A stretch of DNA of 7,434 bases from REEB481 sp964586595 (GCA_964586595.1 CAZPHB010000039.1:1-7434); one strand, 5' to 3'; counted from the stretch's first letter, positions 1 through 5,882 are shown. The notes: generated from the letters alone by a model not told the origin. Numbers and translations: made by a program.

Positions 1-21
1 CCAACCTTCCAGCCATTCTTG

Positions 22-44
22 CCCCGCAAGCTTGCGATGCGGGG
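22..44. repeat. GC-rich hairpin
   Basis: CCCCGCA (22-28) pairs perfectly with TGCGGGG (38-44) around a short loop that itself contains most of a GCAAGCTTGC palindrome. No T-run follows on either side, so it is not a typical intrinsic terminator. It is more likely a dispersed intergenic repeat or the tail structure of a gene lying left of the window. Confidence 0.5.
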
Positions 45-220
45 AGGCCGGTCCTATTGCTCTGGCTTTCTTATTTAATACACCTCATGATTCGACGGAC
101 CGATGATATTTTAAAGAAGTCTGTCATGGTGCTGAAAGTCCCGAGCTTCTTGTCTGTCATCCTGCGAACGTAGGGAGTCCCGGGCGACAGGACGGAGACC
201 CGGGGAGCCTGCCGAGGGGC
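45..220. other. Non-coding, repeat-rich intergenic stretch
   Basis: No credible gene is seen on either strand. GTCTGTCAT occurs twice (119-127 and 152-160). The stretch after it is rich in CCCGGG and GGAG/CTCC words (about 170-205), giving several possible short stems. The wording resembles the GTCATCCTG-type dispersed repeats that I recall from Bacteroidota intergenic regions; that resemblance is from memory and was not searched. It runs directly into the tandem repeat to its right, so the two may be one composite element. Confidence 0.45.
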
Positions 221-417
221 ATGGTGCCTGCCCCCACCAAATTGCGTCAGCAATGAGTTGTGGGGGAGGCTCTCGCTTGCCCCGTGCGAAGGAAGTGAGT
301 TTCCGGGGAACCACATGGTGCCTGCCCCCACCGAATTGCGTCAGCAATGAGTTGTGGGGGAGGCGCTCCCTTGCCCCGGGCGAACGAAGTGAGTTTCCGG
401 GGAACCACATGGTGCCT
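221..417. repeat. Tandem 94-bp repeat, two units plus a stub
   Basis: Unit 1 is 221-314 and unit 2 is 315-408, with only a handful of substitutions between them. A third copy starts at 409 and stops after ATGGTGCCT (417). Each unit carries two potential hairpins. The first is an outer stem of GCCTGCCCCCA with TGGGGGAGGC enclosing an inner ATTGC-GTCA-GCAAT stem. The second, clearest in unit 2, is CCCCGG with CCGGGG, closed over CGAACGAAGTGAGTTT. The open frames through it on both strands simply translate the repeat and are not genes. It may be a dispersed repeat family or a structured non-coding element; the function is unknown. Confidence 0.85.
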
Positions 418-446
418 AAGCAGAGCACTTTATAGTGCCTGAGCAG

Positions 447-846
447 CTTTTCCACCAACCAATACATAAAAAATTATTCAAACCTCACCAACTCCCTAAA
501 CCCTACATTATCAATAACTTACAAATTAGCAGGCATCCAGGCCAGGCAAATCAAAGCCCTTCATGCTTGATATTATGAAATTCAGGTCATTAGATTTGCC
601 TTCCCTCCATGTTGCACTTGTACCATCCATCCCATTTCAGGCGGAGTTTTTTTGGCGCCATTTCAACCAAAATAACCAATTACAAACAGGCATCGAATGC
701 GCTGCTTGAAATATCTCAGCGCATCTTTCAGGAAGTTTCAAAGCGTAAGCTTTTTATGAACTATGGCTGCACAGCTATAGTACCAAAGGTAATGGTATAC
801 GCAGCGGAAGGTACAAAAACGTTACAAAAGGTGATGTTATAAGCAA
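447..846. other. Gene-poor stretch before the cassette
   Basis: No recognisable gene is present. A 77-codon open frame (609-842, +) exists, but its product matches no family I know, its second half looks non-biological, and there is no convincing start signal, so it is not annotated as a gene. Visible structure includes AGGCAAATC (544-552) with its exact reverse complement at 593-601, and a small hairpin at 761-780 (CTATGGCTG/CAGCTATAG, one wobble). It could hold decayed coding sequence from an earlier insertion. Confidence 0.4.
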
Positions 847-858
847 GTTAGCGGTAAC
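847..858 (+). repeat. Cassette-boundary-like motif, left copy
   Basis: GTTAGCGGTAAC matches GTTACCTGCAAC at 1774-1785 in 9 of 12 positions. Each copy sits about 40 bases upstream of an ATG (893 and 1812). The shape GTTA-NCNG-YAAC recalls the G^TTRRRY crossover site of integron cassettes, although it does not fit that consensus exactly. No long inverted repeat lies to its left, so if this is a cassette junction the preceding site is missing or is of another type. Confidence 0.4.
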
Positions 859-892
859 ATTTGTAAATTGACTTTAAAGAACAAGTTTAATT

Positions 893-1669
893 ATGAGAAA
901 GTATGTAATCTTCTCAATTCTAATTATAGCAGGACTCTTGCTCCTGCTCGGACAGTCAAATATTAATGAAAAAAACTCCTTTTGGTATATAACGGTTGGA
1001 AACATCGCAAATACTTTTCTAGTTGGTGCAACATTAAGTTTGCTTTACCAATTAGTTCTAAAAAAAGAAGAGGATAATCATTTAATGAAAATGTTGAAAA
1101 TTTCATTTTCTGTTCACGATAGTGGGTTAAGACAAATACTTACCAATTCTTCGGACTATAAATTCAGTCCATTACTGCGAACATCTAATACATTCATAGC
1201 TGTTATGAACGATGGTTTACGCTGGGTTGGCAATCATTCAGTTGAAATAGAAGAGAGGTTTGACAAGGCTGGGACTGTAACTGAATTCTATATTGTGAAT
1301 CCAGGTTCAGACTTCTGTAAAGCATTAGCGACAAAAACAGAGGTAAAATTGGACGAATTACAAAGTAAAATACAGCAGACCGAGAGGCTCATAGAAAGCA
1401 CCTATGAACGTAGTAAAAAGAAAGGAACTCTGAGAATTTATCACCTTAAGAATTATCCTACTCAGTCTATATTTATTGCAGATGAAAAAATCGTAGTCAC
1501 ACCATACCAAACAGCAAGCGGGAGAAACGTCATTCCTCTATTTGAATACGAGTACAATGAAAATAAAAAATCAATTGGATATCATATTGTAAATGATATT
1601 GAAAATATAAGAAGGGAGAGTACAGTAGTGTATGAAAAGAATGCTGTTGCTCACAGCGGCTTGGCGTAA
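893..1669 (+). CDS. Two-TM membrane protein with cytosolic PLD/DUF5919-like domain
   Basis: The 258-residue product begins with two hydrophobic segments (about 5-20 and 30-56) followed by a KKEED cytosolic boundary. Residues about 95-222 form an alternating strand/helix domain: hydrophobic strands at 99-106 and 129-136 (the latter ending in NPGSDF), a charged helix at about 152-177, strands RIYHL and SIFIADEKIVVTPY, and a final NVIPLFEYE. This order resembles C-terminal PLD-like/DUF5919-type domains of signalling and defence proteins; that match is tentative. No HxK(x)4D catalytic motif is visible, so it may bind rather than cleave. The last residues HSGLA and the stop codon are encoded by the left arm of the long inverted repeat at 1656-1768, suggesting that the original C-terminus was trimmed or extended by the recombination site. 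The gene is AT-rich compared with the right end of the window, consistent with transfer. Its substrate and role are unknown. Confidence 0.8.
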   Translation: MRKYVIFSILIIAGLLLLLGQSNINEKNSFWYITVGNIANTFLVGATLSLLYQLVLKKEEDNHLMKMLKISFSVHDSGLRQILTNSSDYKFSPLLRTSNTFIAVMNDGLRWVGNHSVEIEERFDKAGTVTEFYIVNPGSDFCKALATKTEVKLDELQSKIQQTERLIESTYERSKKKGTLRIYHLKNYPTQSIFIADEKIVVTPYQTASGRNVIPLFEYEYNENKKSIGYHIVNDIENIRRESTVVYEKNAVAHSGLA

Positions 1670-1768
1670 TGGCGGGCACAGTGCTTCGTATGATAGATTT
1701 GTGGTAGGTTCAAGTGCGGTTCTTCTGTTGAGCTTTTGTGCTAAATATCCGCCACTACGCCAAGCCGC
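1656..1768 (+). repeat. attC-like imperfect inverted repeat
   Basis: The left arm GCGGCTTGGCGTAATGGCGG (1656-1675) and the right arm at 1749-1768 are reverse complements at 19 of 20 positions (one A/C mismatch). The stem continues inward after an unpaired TAAATAT on the right: GCACA (1676-1680) with TGTGC (1737-1741). Outside the arms, GTTGC (1646-1650) is complementary to GCAAC (1781-1785). A long imperfect stem with extrahelical bases, a variable centre, a GTT just beyond the right arm and the upstream gene ending inside the left arm are hallmarks of integron attC sites. Against this, the canonical R'' box (RYYYAAC) is poor (TGCTCAC) and no integrase gene is present. A strong transcription terminator is a less likely alternative, as no T-run follows. 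Confidence 0.65.
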
Positions 1769-1773
1769 AAACC

Positions 1774-1785
1774 GTTACCTGCAAC
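1774..1785 (+). repeat. Cassette-boundary-like motif, right copy
   Basis: GTTACCTGCAAC lies five bases beyond the right arm of the attC-like repeat and is the partner of the motif at 847-858. The interval between the two copies (927 bases) contains exactly one gene plus the inverted repeat, which is the layout of one integron cassette. Confidence 0.45.
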
Positions 1786-1811
1786 CATAAAACGAAACAA
1801 GCAAAATCAAT

Positions 1812-2864
1812 ATGAATATAAATGACATGTTCGGACTTGGAAAAATTTTACCTATCGACAAATTATTCGATATCGTATATAATTCCGTTGGAAGGATTTC
1901 AAAACCATACTTTGACAGAAGAGACGTTGACACCAAAGCTTATGAAATTGAAAAAATCGCTGAGGCTCGAGCTAAAGAAATGAAAATTATCTCGACTGCT
2001 GTAAAAGAAAATTTTATGCTTACTGGTGGCATTGAATACAAAGAAGATAAACTTGTTATTTCATCACCAAAAGAACCGACTGAACAAGCAATAAATCAGC
2101 CTATTATAATTAACCCGCCACTTGACGAACGAACTCAAGAACGAATAAACTTCCAAGAAAATAGAAGACAGCTAAACATTGAAAGCGTAACAGCTCATGC
2201 AGCTGAAGAACTTAAAAACGAACCACCAATAGCAAATGAACCAATTGATGAAGATTGGACAACTAGATTTTTTCGTATTGTCGAAGATGTTTCAAGTGAA
2301 GAAATGCAAGCGGTTTGGGGAAAAATTTTAGCAGGAGAAGTTAAGCAACCTAAATCTTATTCAATCCGAACACTTGAACTTATTCGTAATCTATCAAAAA
2401 ATGAAGCGACCATTTTCACTAAAGTGGCAAATCTTGCAATAAAATCGGGTGGTGGTTACTACATTTTTCATGGGAATAACAATGAAAAATTAAGCAGAGA
2501 ATTTGGGATTACTTACATGGACTTGGCTCTTCTCACCGAAATTGGACTTATACAACCAGGGTCTTTTGTTCAACATCAATTTTTACAACAAGCAACAGAC
2601 AATCAAAGAATTTTAATAGCAGGCCATATTGCTTTATTTGTCAAAATAAAGGCTAACACACCGACAGTGATGATGCCTGTTAACGTTTTTAGCACCGCAG
2701 GAAATGAATTAATGAGACTTGTAAAACCGAATCCAACAATGAATTACCTTACCTATATAGCTAATTCTATTAAAAGTGAAAATATCCAAGTTCAATACGC
2801 TAATATTATTGGATTTGAAGGAAACAATATAAGACACACCAAACCATTACAAGACTTTCAATAA
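1812..2864 (+). CDS. DUF2806-family protein
   Basis: The 350-residue product has a predicted soluble, largely helical architecture. Residues about 144-203 contain the stretch I recognise as the DUF2806 (TIGR03899) core: DEDW...RFF, then SSEEMQAVWGKILAGEV, KQPKSYSIRTLELIRNLS and KNEATIF. A charged helical region precedes it (about 40-65 and 104-135), and a mixed alpha/beta C-terminal part follows (about 205-340). The molecular activity of DUF2806 is not established as far as I know; the WxKILAGE segment recalls similar helices in abortive-infection Abi-alpha/DUF4393 proteins, which would suit an accessory defence role, but that is inference. The ATG at 1812 follows the cassette-boundary motif by 26 bases. 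The gene is AT-rich like the one upstream. No attC-like repeat closes it downstream. Confidence 0.8.
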   Translation: MNINDMFGLGKILPIDKLFDIVYNSVGRISKPYFDRRDVDTKAYEIEKIAEARAKEMKIISTAVKENFMLTGGIEYKEDKLVISSPKEPTEQAINQPIIINPPLDERTQERINFQENRRQLNIESVTAHAAEELKNEPPIANEPIDEDWTTRFFRIVEDVSSEEMQAVWGKILAGEVKQPKSYSIRTLELIRNLSKNEATIFTKVANLAIKSGGGYYIFHGNNNEKLSREFGITYMDLALLTEIGLIQPGSFVQHQFLQQATDNQRILIAGHIALFVKIKANTPTVMMPVNVFSTAGNELMRLVKPNPTMNYLTYIANSIKSENIQVQYANIIGFEGNNIRHTKPLQDFQ

Positions 2865-2936
2865 CTAAGAATTGAATGGCAGCAGGAAACCGGCATTTCC
2901 CTCAAAGTCTTATGATACTTCTACAAGCTCAGCACA

Positions 2937-2990
2937 GCGCGTGGTACATTAAACATACCACCTCGCATCAATCCCGAAAGCTTTCGGGAT
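2937..2990. repeat. Two adjacent hairpins downstream of the DUF2806 gene
   Basis: The first hairpin (2937-2966) has GCG/CGC and GTGGTA/TACCAC stems separated by a small bulge, with a 9-base loop. The second is the perfect 20-base palindrome ATCCCGAAAGCTTTCGGGAT at 2971-2990, a word type I recall as frequent between Bacteroidota genes. Neither is followed by a T-run. They may stop or process the upstream transcript, or be a relic of the missing cassette end. The rest of 2865-3111 shows no gene. Confidence 0.5.
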
Positions 2991-3111
2991 AGTGTATTGA
3001 CCATTTCGAATAGCAAGACTTCATGCGCACCTAACAACAGCTCTTCATGTTCTGAGTCCACCCTCCACACAAATCCCCTATTTTCGAAACCGGTTATAAT
3101 ATTCTGTTATC

Positions 3112-3306
3112 TTGAACGCTGAACAACTTAAACTCCTCGAAGACAGCCTCTGGAAAGCCGCCGATAAGCTGCGCGTGGACAGCGGACTGAAAGCCAGCAA
3201 ATACGCCACGCCCATCCTGGGTCTGATTTTCCTACGTTTCGCCTCCATTCGTTTTCGCGCTGCCTTCACCAAACGGTGGACAAAATTTTATTTTGGACAG
3301 ATGTGA
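3112..3306 (+). pseudogene. hsdM: Truncated type I methyltransferase subunit (HsdM N-terminal stub)
   Basis: The first roughly 48 residues match the N-terminal helical region of type I restriction-modification M subunits: LKLLEDSLWKAADKLR, then SGLKASKYATPILGLIFLRFAS. Full HsdM proteins are about 500 residues, so the SAM-binding and NPPF catalytic regions are absent. After IRF the frame runs into unrelated residues and stops at 3304-3306. A TAA in the same frame at 3097-3099 leaves TTG at 3112 as the plausible start. The break (about 3245-3265) is followed by a small hairpin, CACC-AAAC-GGTG, and by TGGACA repeated at 3277 and 3294, then after 16 bases by the next gene. The nuclease operon has probably replaced the rest of the restriction system. 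The stub cannot methylate DNA; it may still supply the operon's promoter and leader. Confidence 0.8.
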
Positions 3307-3322
3307 TTCTAAATATTTAAAA

Positions 3323-4117
3323 ATGAAAAACAACTACAGAACATTCTACTCTAGACTTTGGGAATATTTGCTTTCCCAAGAAGGCGTTTCCAAAACAATA
3401 ATTCAACAGCACTTGAAGCCGGAGCGTGGCAAAAATGCGACACTGGATGAAATCTATCATCGTTTATGCATTAGTGCGCAAAATCGACAGATGAGCAACC
3501 GAGTTATTGGAGGGTCAATTGGCGGCATAGATAATATGTCAGGAATATTACACAAATTTAACCCAAAGCTTGTTGCACAAAAATATGGATTCGAAGACAG
3601 TACGAAACTCTTTACCACCATTAATAAAAAGCTAAAACCCAACGGCAAAATGCGCGACAATAACAACGGCATTTGGTCGAAATATTGTACTACTATCATC
3701 CAGGGGGCACATTTTTTCAACCAATTTGAACATTCCAGAGATTTTTACAAATGGGCTAATTATCTTTCCAAAGACTACCGTAGCCTAACTGCACTACCGC
3801 TTTATATTAGTTCCCAAATAGATGGAATCGGGTTTGCTCTTGCCTGTGATTTCCTTAAAGAAATAGGGTTTTTACAATATGGCAAACCAGATGTACACAT
3901 CAAAAAAATCCTCTTGGGTGCGGGATTCCTCTCGACAAACAGCAAAAAACATGATCACGAAAGCCTCTCTGTAATGTCTGCAATTGCCAAAGCAAATGAG
4001 ACTACTGCGTATAATGTTGATCGATTGCTTTGGTTAATAGGCTCTGGTGTTTTTTGGAAATCAAACCTGAAAATTGGCAGACACGCTGACTCTTTTTTAA
4101 AATACATAAACAAATGA
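3323..4117 (+). CDS. HhH-GPD DNA-glycosylase-like protein
   Basis: The 264-residue product carries features of the endonuclease III/HhH-GPD base-excision fold. A helix-hairpin-helix-like IDGIGFALACDFLKEIG (about 166-182) corresponds to LPGVGxKTA of Nth, and GKPDVHI (about 187-193) corresponds to the GPD loop with the catalytic Asp (here D190). A helical segment VDRLLWLIGSGVF (about 232-244) follows. At the position of Nth's catalytic Lys the sequence has Ala, so if active it should be a monofunctional glycosylase rather than a lyase. The Cys4 Fe-S cluster motif is not seen. The N-terminal half (1-160) matches nothing I know. An in-frame ATG at 3293 lies inside the hsdM stub; 3323 is chosen because the product reads naturally from MKNNY and lies after the stub's stop. 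It overlaps the nuclease gene by ATGA, implying translational coupling and joint function. A DNA-binding-only role is possible. Confidence 0.7.
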   Translation: MKNNYRTFYSRLWEYLLSQEGVSKTIIQQHLKPERGKNATLDEIYHRLCISAQNRQMSNRVIGGSIGGIDNMSGILHKFNPKLVAQKYGFEDSTKLFTTINKKLKPNGKMRDNNNGIWSKYCTTIIQGAHFFNQFEHSRDFYKWANYLSKDYRSLTALPLYISSQIDGIGFALACDFLKEIGFLQYGKPDVHIKKILLGAGFLSTNSKKHDHESLSVMSAIAKANETTAYNVDRLLWLIGSGVFWKSNLKIGRHADSFLKYINK

Positions 4118-5145
4118 ACAAACCGAACATCTTCTCCCTGGCCACCAAAGAACTAAGCCAAGACGCATGGTTCGCATGGATTTTGCAATACGCAGACGGC
4201 AGCGAAAACAAATTCAAAGATACCGATGACCAAATGTTACAAAAAGCGGGTAAGCTATTAATCACTACATTGATAAAAAAGCAGTATCCCTATTTCAATG
4301 AGCCCATTTCAACAGTAGAGGCAGGATTACAATGGGAGAACATTGACATATGGGCAGAAATAAACAGTAAGTATCTTATAATCATTGAAGACAAAACAAA
4401 CACATCCCATCATTCGGACCAACTTCGCCGATACAAGGAAACGGCTAAATCATGGTGCGAAAACAACAAATACCACGAACCGATATGCATTTATCTTAAA
4501 ACCGGTCACGAATCTGAAACCAGCCTGAATACTGCAAGAGCCGAAGGTTATTACGTGATTACGAGGAGAGATGTACTAGCGTGGATGAGCAATCACAATT
4601 CCGTGAGAAATCGCATATTCACAGACTTTAACGATCGCCTTAACGATATTGAGAATTCCATCTCACAATTCGAAATCAACCACCCTTCTGCTTGGAACGG
4701 AAATGATTGGATAGGATACTATCAATGGCTGGAATCCAGAACAAGAATCATCAACTGGAATTATGTAAACAACCCTCAAGGGGGATTCTGGTGCGCTGTG
4801 CTCGATTGGCCATTCTGGAAAGGTTTCCCTGTACATTTTCAAATTGAAAGCGACAAAGGAAGGATTGCATTCAAAATCAGTTTCGACAGGACAGAAATTG
4901 CAGATGAAAACAATGAATTTAACGCAGATGAATTACAGGATGAATGGCGTGACATTTTATTGAACCATCCGGAATTACAATATCTAAACATTTCTGCTGT
5001 CAAACCTTATATGCACGTGGGGAACTGGCGTACTGTCGCAGAAATCAAACGAACAGATTGGCTGGATTCTAATCATAGTAACCTAGAAAAAACACTGGAG
5101 ACAATTAAATCCATCAAATCTGTTTTAGGTCAACTGGCCGGCTAA
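4114..5145 (+). CDS. PD-(D/E)XK nuclease family protein
   Basis: The 343-residue product has a recognisable PD-(D/E)XK core of the PDDEXK_4 type. NIFSLATKELSQDAWFAWIL (5-24) is the usual N-terminal helix of this family, D78 in ENIDIW and E92-x-K94 in IIEDKT are the metal-binding and catalytic residues, and Q103-x3-Y107 (SDQLRRY) is the RecB-type QxxxY motif. A strand CIYLKTG (125-131) and YYVITRRDVLAW (146-157) complete the fold. The C-terminal 170 residues are Trp-rich (residues about 200-230 and 280-320) and may recognise the substrate; I do not recognise them as a named domain. All catalytic residues are present, so the enzyme is probably active on DNA. Its start codon lies in the stop of the glycosylase-like gene, and it ends the operon. 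The cleavage specificity is unknown. Confidence 0.85.
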   Translation: MNKPNIFSLATKELSQDAWFAWILQYADGSENKFKDTDDQMLQKAGKLLITTLIKKQYPYFNEPISTVEAGLQWENIDIWAEINSKYLIIIEDKTNTSHHSDQLRRYKETAKSWCENNKYHEPICIYLKTGHESETSLNTARAEGYYVITRRDVLAWMSNHNSVRNRIFTDFNDRLNDIENSISQFEINHPSAWNGNDWIGYYQWLESRTRIINWNYVNNPQGGFWCAVLDWPFWKGFPVHFQIESDKGRIAFKISFDRTEIADENNEFNADELQDEWRDILLNHPELQYLNISAVKPYMHVGNWRTVAEIKRTDWLDSNHSNLEKTLETIKSIKSVLGQLAG

Positions 5146-5302
5146 TAACCACATAGAAACCTGGGTGATCCTGTAAAATCCATCCCACCGTCCCATTTCC
5201 TCCTAACTTTGATTCATGATCCGATGCTCAATATTGGTCATGTTGGCCTGGATAGGCGCGGAATTGTGTAATACCCCTGTAAGTACCCCCGAACATCGGA
5301 CT
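5146..5302. other. Gene-free spacer after the nuclease operon
   Basis: No gene is seen. Near its start lies GATCCTGTAAAATCC (5167-5181), a word type I recall from dispersed Bacteroidota intergenic repeats; here it is isolated. The stretch ends at the inverted repeat at 5303-5336. Confidence 0.35.
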
Positions 5303-5336
5303 GGTTCCAAGTTAGCAAAAACACTAACTTAGAACC
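5303..5336. repeat. 13-bp inverted repeat
   Basis: GGTTCCAAGTTAG (5303-5315) and CTAACTTAGAACC (5324-5336) are reverse complements at 12 of 13 positions around an 8-base A-rich loop. It sits between the converging ends of the nuclease operon and the minus-strand restriction remnant, so it may end transcription from both sides. It has no T-run, and could instead be one end of a lost mobile element. Confidence 0.6.
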
Positions 5337-5364
5337 ACGAACATGAAAAAGCCAAATGAGCCCT

Positions 5365-5553
5365 CTACCACCACCTCGTTTCATCGCCTTTGATCTGTTT
5401 GTAGTCAATGCCGAGCAGCCGGAAATGCTTGGTGGCGCTGTCAATCTTGCGTTTTTCGTTGGGAAACTGCAGGAGGTTGGGATTGGTATTGCCTTTGGTT
5501 TCGCGCACGAGTTCTAATTTCATCCTGCCTGTTTCATCCCAGCGGATGTTAGC
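5365..5553 (-). pseudogene. C-terminal remnant of a type III-like restriction endonuclease (Res)
   Basis: On the minus strand, 62 codons run from just after an in-frame stop (5554-5556) to a TAG (5365-5367). The peptide contains NIRWDETGRMKLELVRETKG, then NLLQFPNEKRKIDSATKHFRLLG and DYKQI. This is the pattern of the C-terminal nuclease domain of type III Res subunits and related DEAD-box restriction proteins: RETKG carries the E-x-K half of the PD-(D/E)XK site, followed by the KI..A..HF helix. Full Res proteins are about 900-1,000 residues, so the helicase and the first half of the nuclease are gone. It is read on the opposite strand to the hsdM stub, so it comes from a separate system or from a rearrangement. 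An internal ATG at residue 11 is very unlikely to be a real start. It is taken as debris. Confidence 0.7.
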
Positions 5554-5606
5554 CTAATTAATACCAGTAAACTGCATAAACTTCAAATTGTAAAACCCCT
5601 TCCTAC

Positions 5607-5659
5607 ACCCTATCGGGTACAATCTTCTTCCTAAACACATAAAACACACCCGATAAGGT
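5607..5659 (+). promoter_or_regulatory. Paired operator-like palindromes upstream of the antitoxin gene
   Basis: ACCCTATCGGGT (5607-5618) and ACCCGATAAGGT (5648-5659) are each partly palindromic and are inverted copies of each other at 11 of 12 positions. The right copy ends four bases before the ATG at 5664. HipB-type antitoxins bind paired palindromes with TATCC/GGATA halves upstream of their own gene, so these are the likely sites of autorepression. The exact promoter between them was not identified. Confidence 0.65.
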
Positions 5660-5663
5660 ATCA

Positions 5664-5873
5664 ATGAACATTGCTGAATTGGTAAAAACGAAACGGAAAG
5701 CCGTGAAGCTCACCCAGCCCGAACTGGCGGAAAAAGCCGGCGTGGGACTGCGTTTCATCCGGGAACTCGAACAGGGTAAAGAAACACTGCGCCTGGACAA
5801 AGTGAACCAGGTGCTGCAACTGTTCGGCTACGAGGTGGGTGCGGTGCTTAAACCAAGGGAAGTGGTATTTTAA
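5664..5873 (+). CDS. hipB: HipB-like XRE-family antitoxin/repressor
   Basis: The 69-residue product is a single HTH_3 (Cro/CI-type) domain with almost nothing else: helices 1-3 span about 4-38 with LTQPELAEKAGVGLRFIREL, and EQGKETLRLDKVNQVLQLFG forms helices 4-5. The GLRFIRELEQGKETLRLDKVN wording is that of HipB antitoxins paired with split HipA kinases in Bacteroidota. It normally binds and inhibits HipA and represses the operon. The length is complete for this subfamily, and the start is fixed by the operators just upstream; AAGG at 5655-5658 could serve as a ribosome site. The downstream toxin is almost wholly deleted, so this protein is probably an orphan repressor. It may still bind its operators or cross-react with HipA from elsewhere in the genome. 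Confidence 0.9.
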   Translation: MNIAELVKTKRKAVKLTQPELAEKAGVGLRFIRELEQGKETLRLDKVNQVLQLFGYEVGAVLKPREVVF

Positions 5874-5882
5874 TGCGTTGAT

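Noticed and set aside
221..408. The two 94-bp units as a CRISPR array
   Set aside because: Only two units with no unique spacers; the whole unit is repeated without variable sequence between copies.
71..467. Open frames on both strands encoding GTMWFPGNSL-type and HNSLLTQFGGGRHH-type peptides
   Set aside because: They are translations of the tandem 94-bp repeat and change with it; no start signals or protein-like conservation.
609..842. 77-codon open frame on the + strand
   Set aside because: No recognisable family, unlikely second half and no start signal. It might be a relic, but the sequence alone does not support a gene.
3029..3035. ACCTAAC, a perfect match to the integron R'' box RYYYAAC
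   Set aside because: A seven-base degenerate match is expected by chance, and no paired arm or GTTRRRY box follows at a suitable distance.
3293..3322. Alternative upstream ATG for the glycosylase-like gene
   Set aside because: It lies inside the end of the hsdM stub frame, adds ten unconvincing residues, and the ATG at 3323 follows the stub stop naturally.
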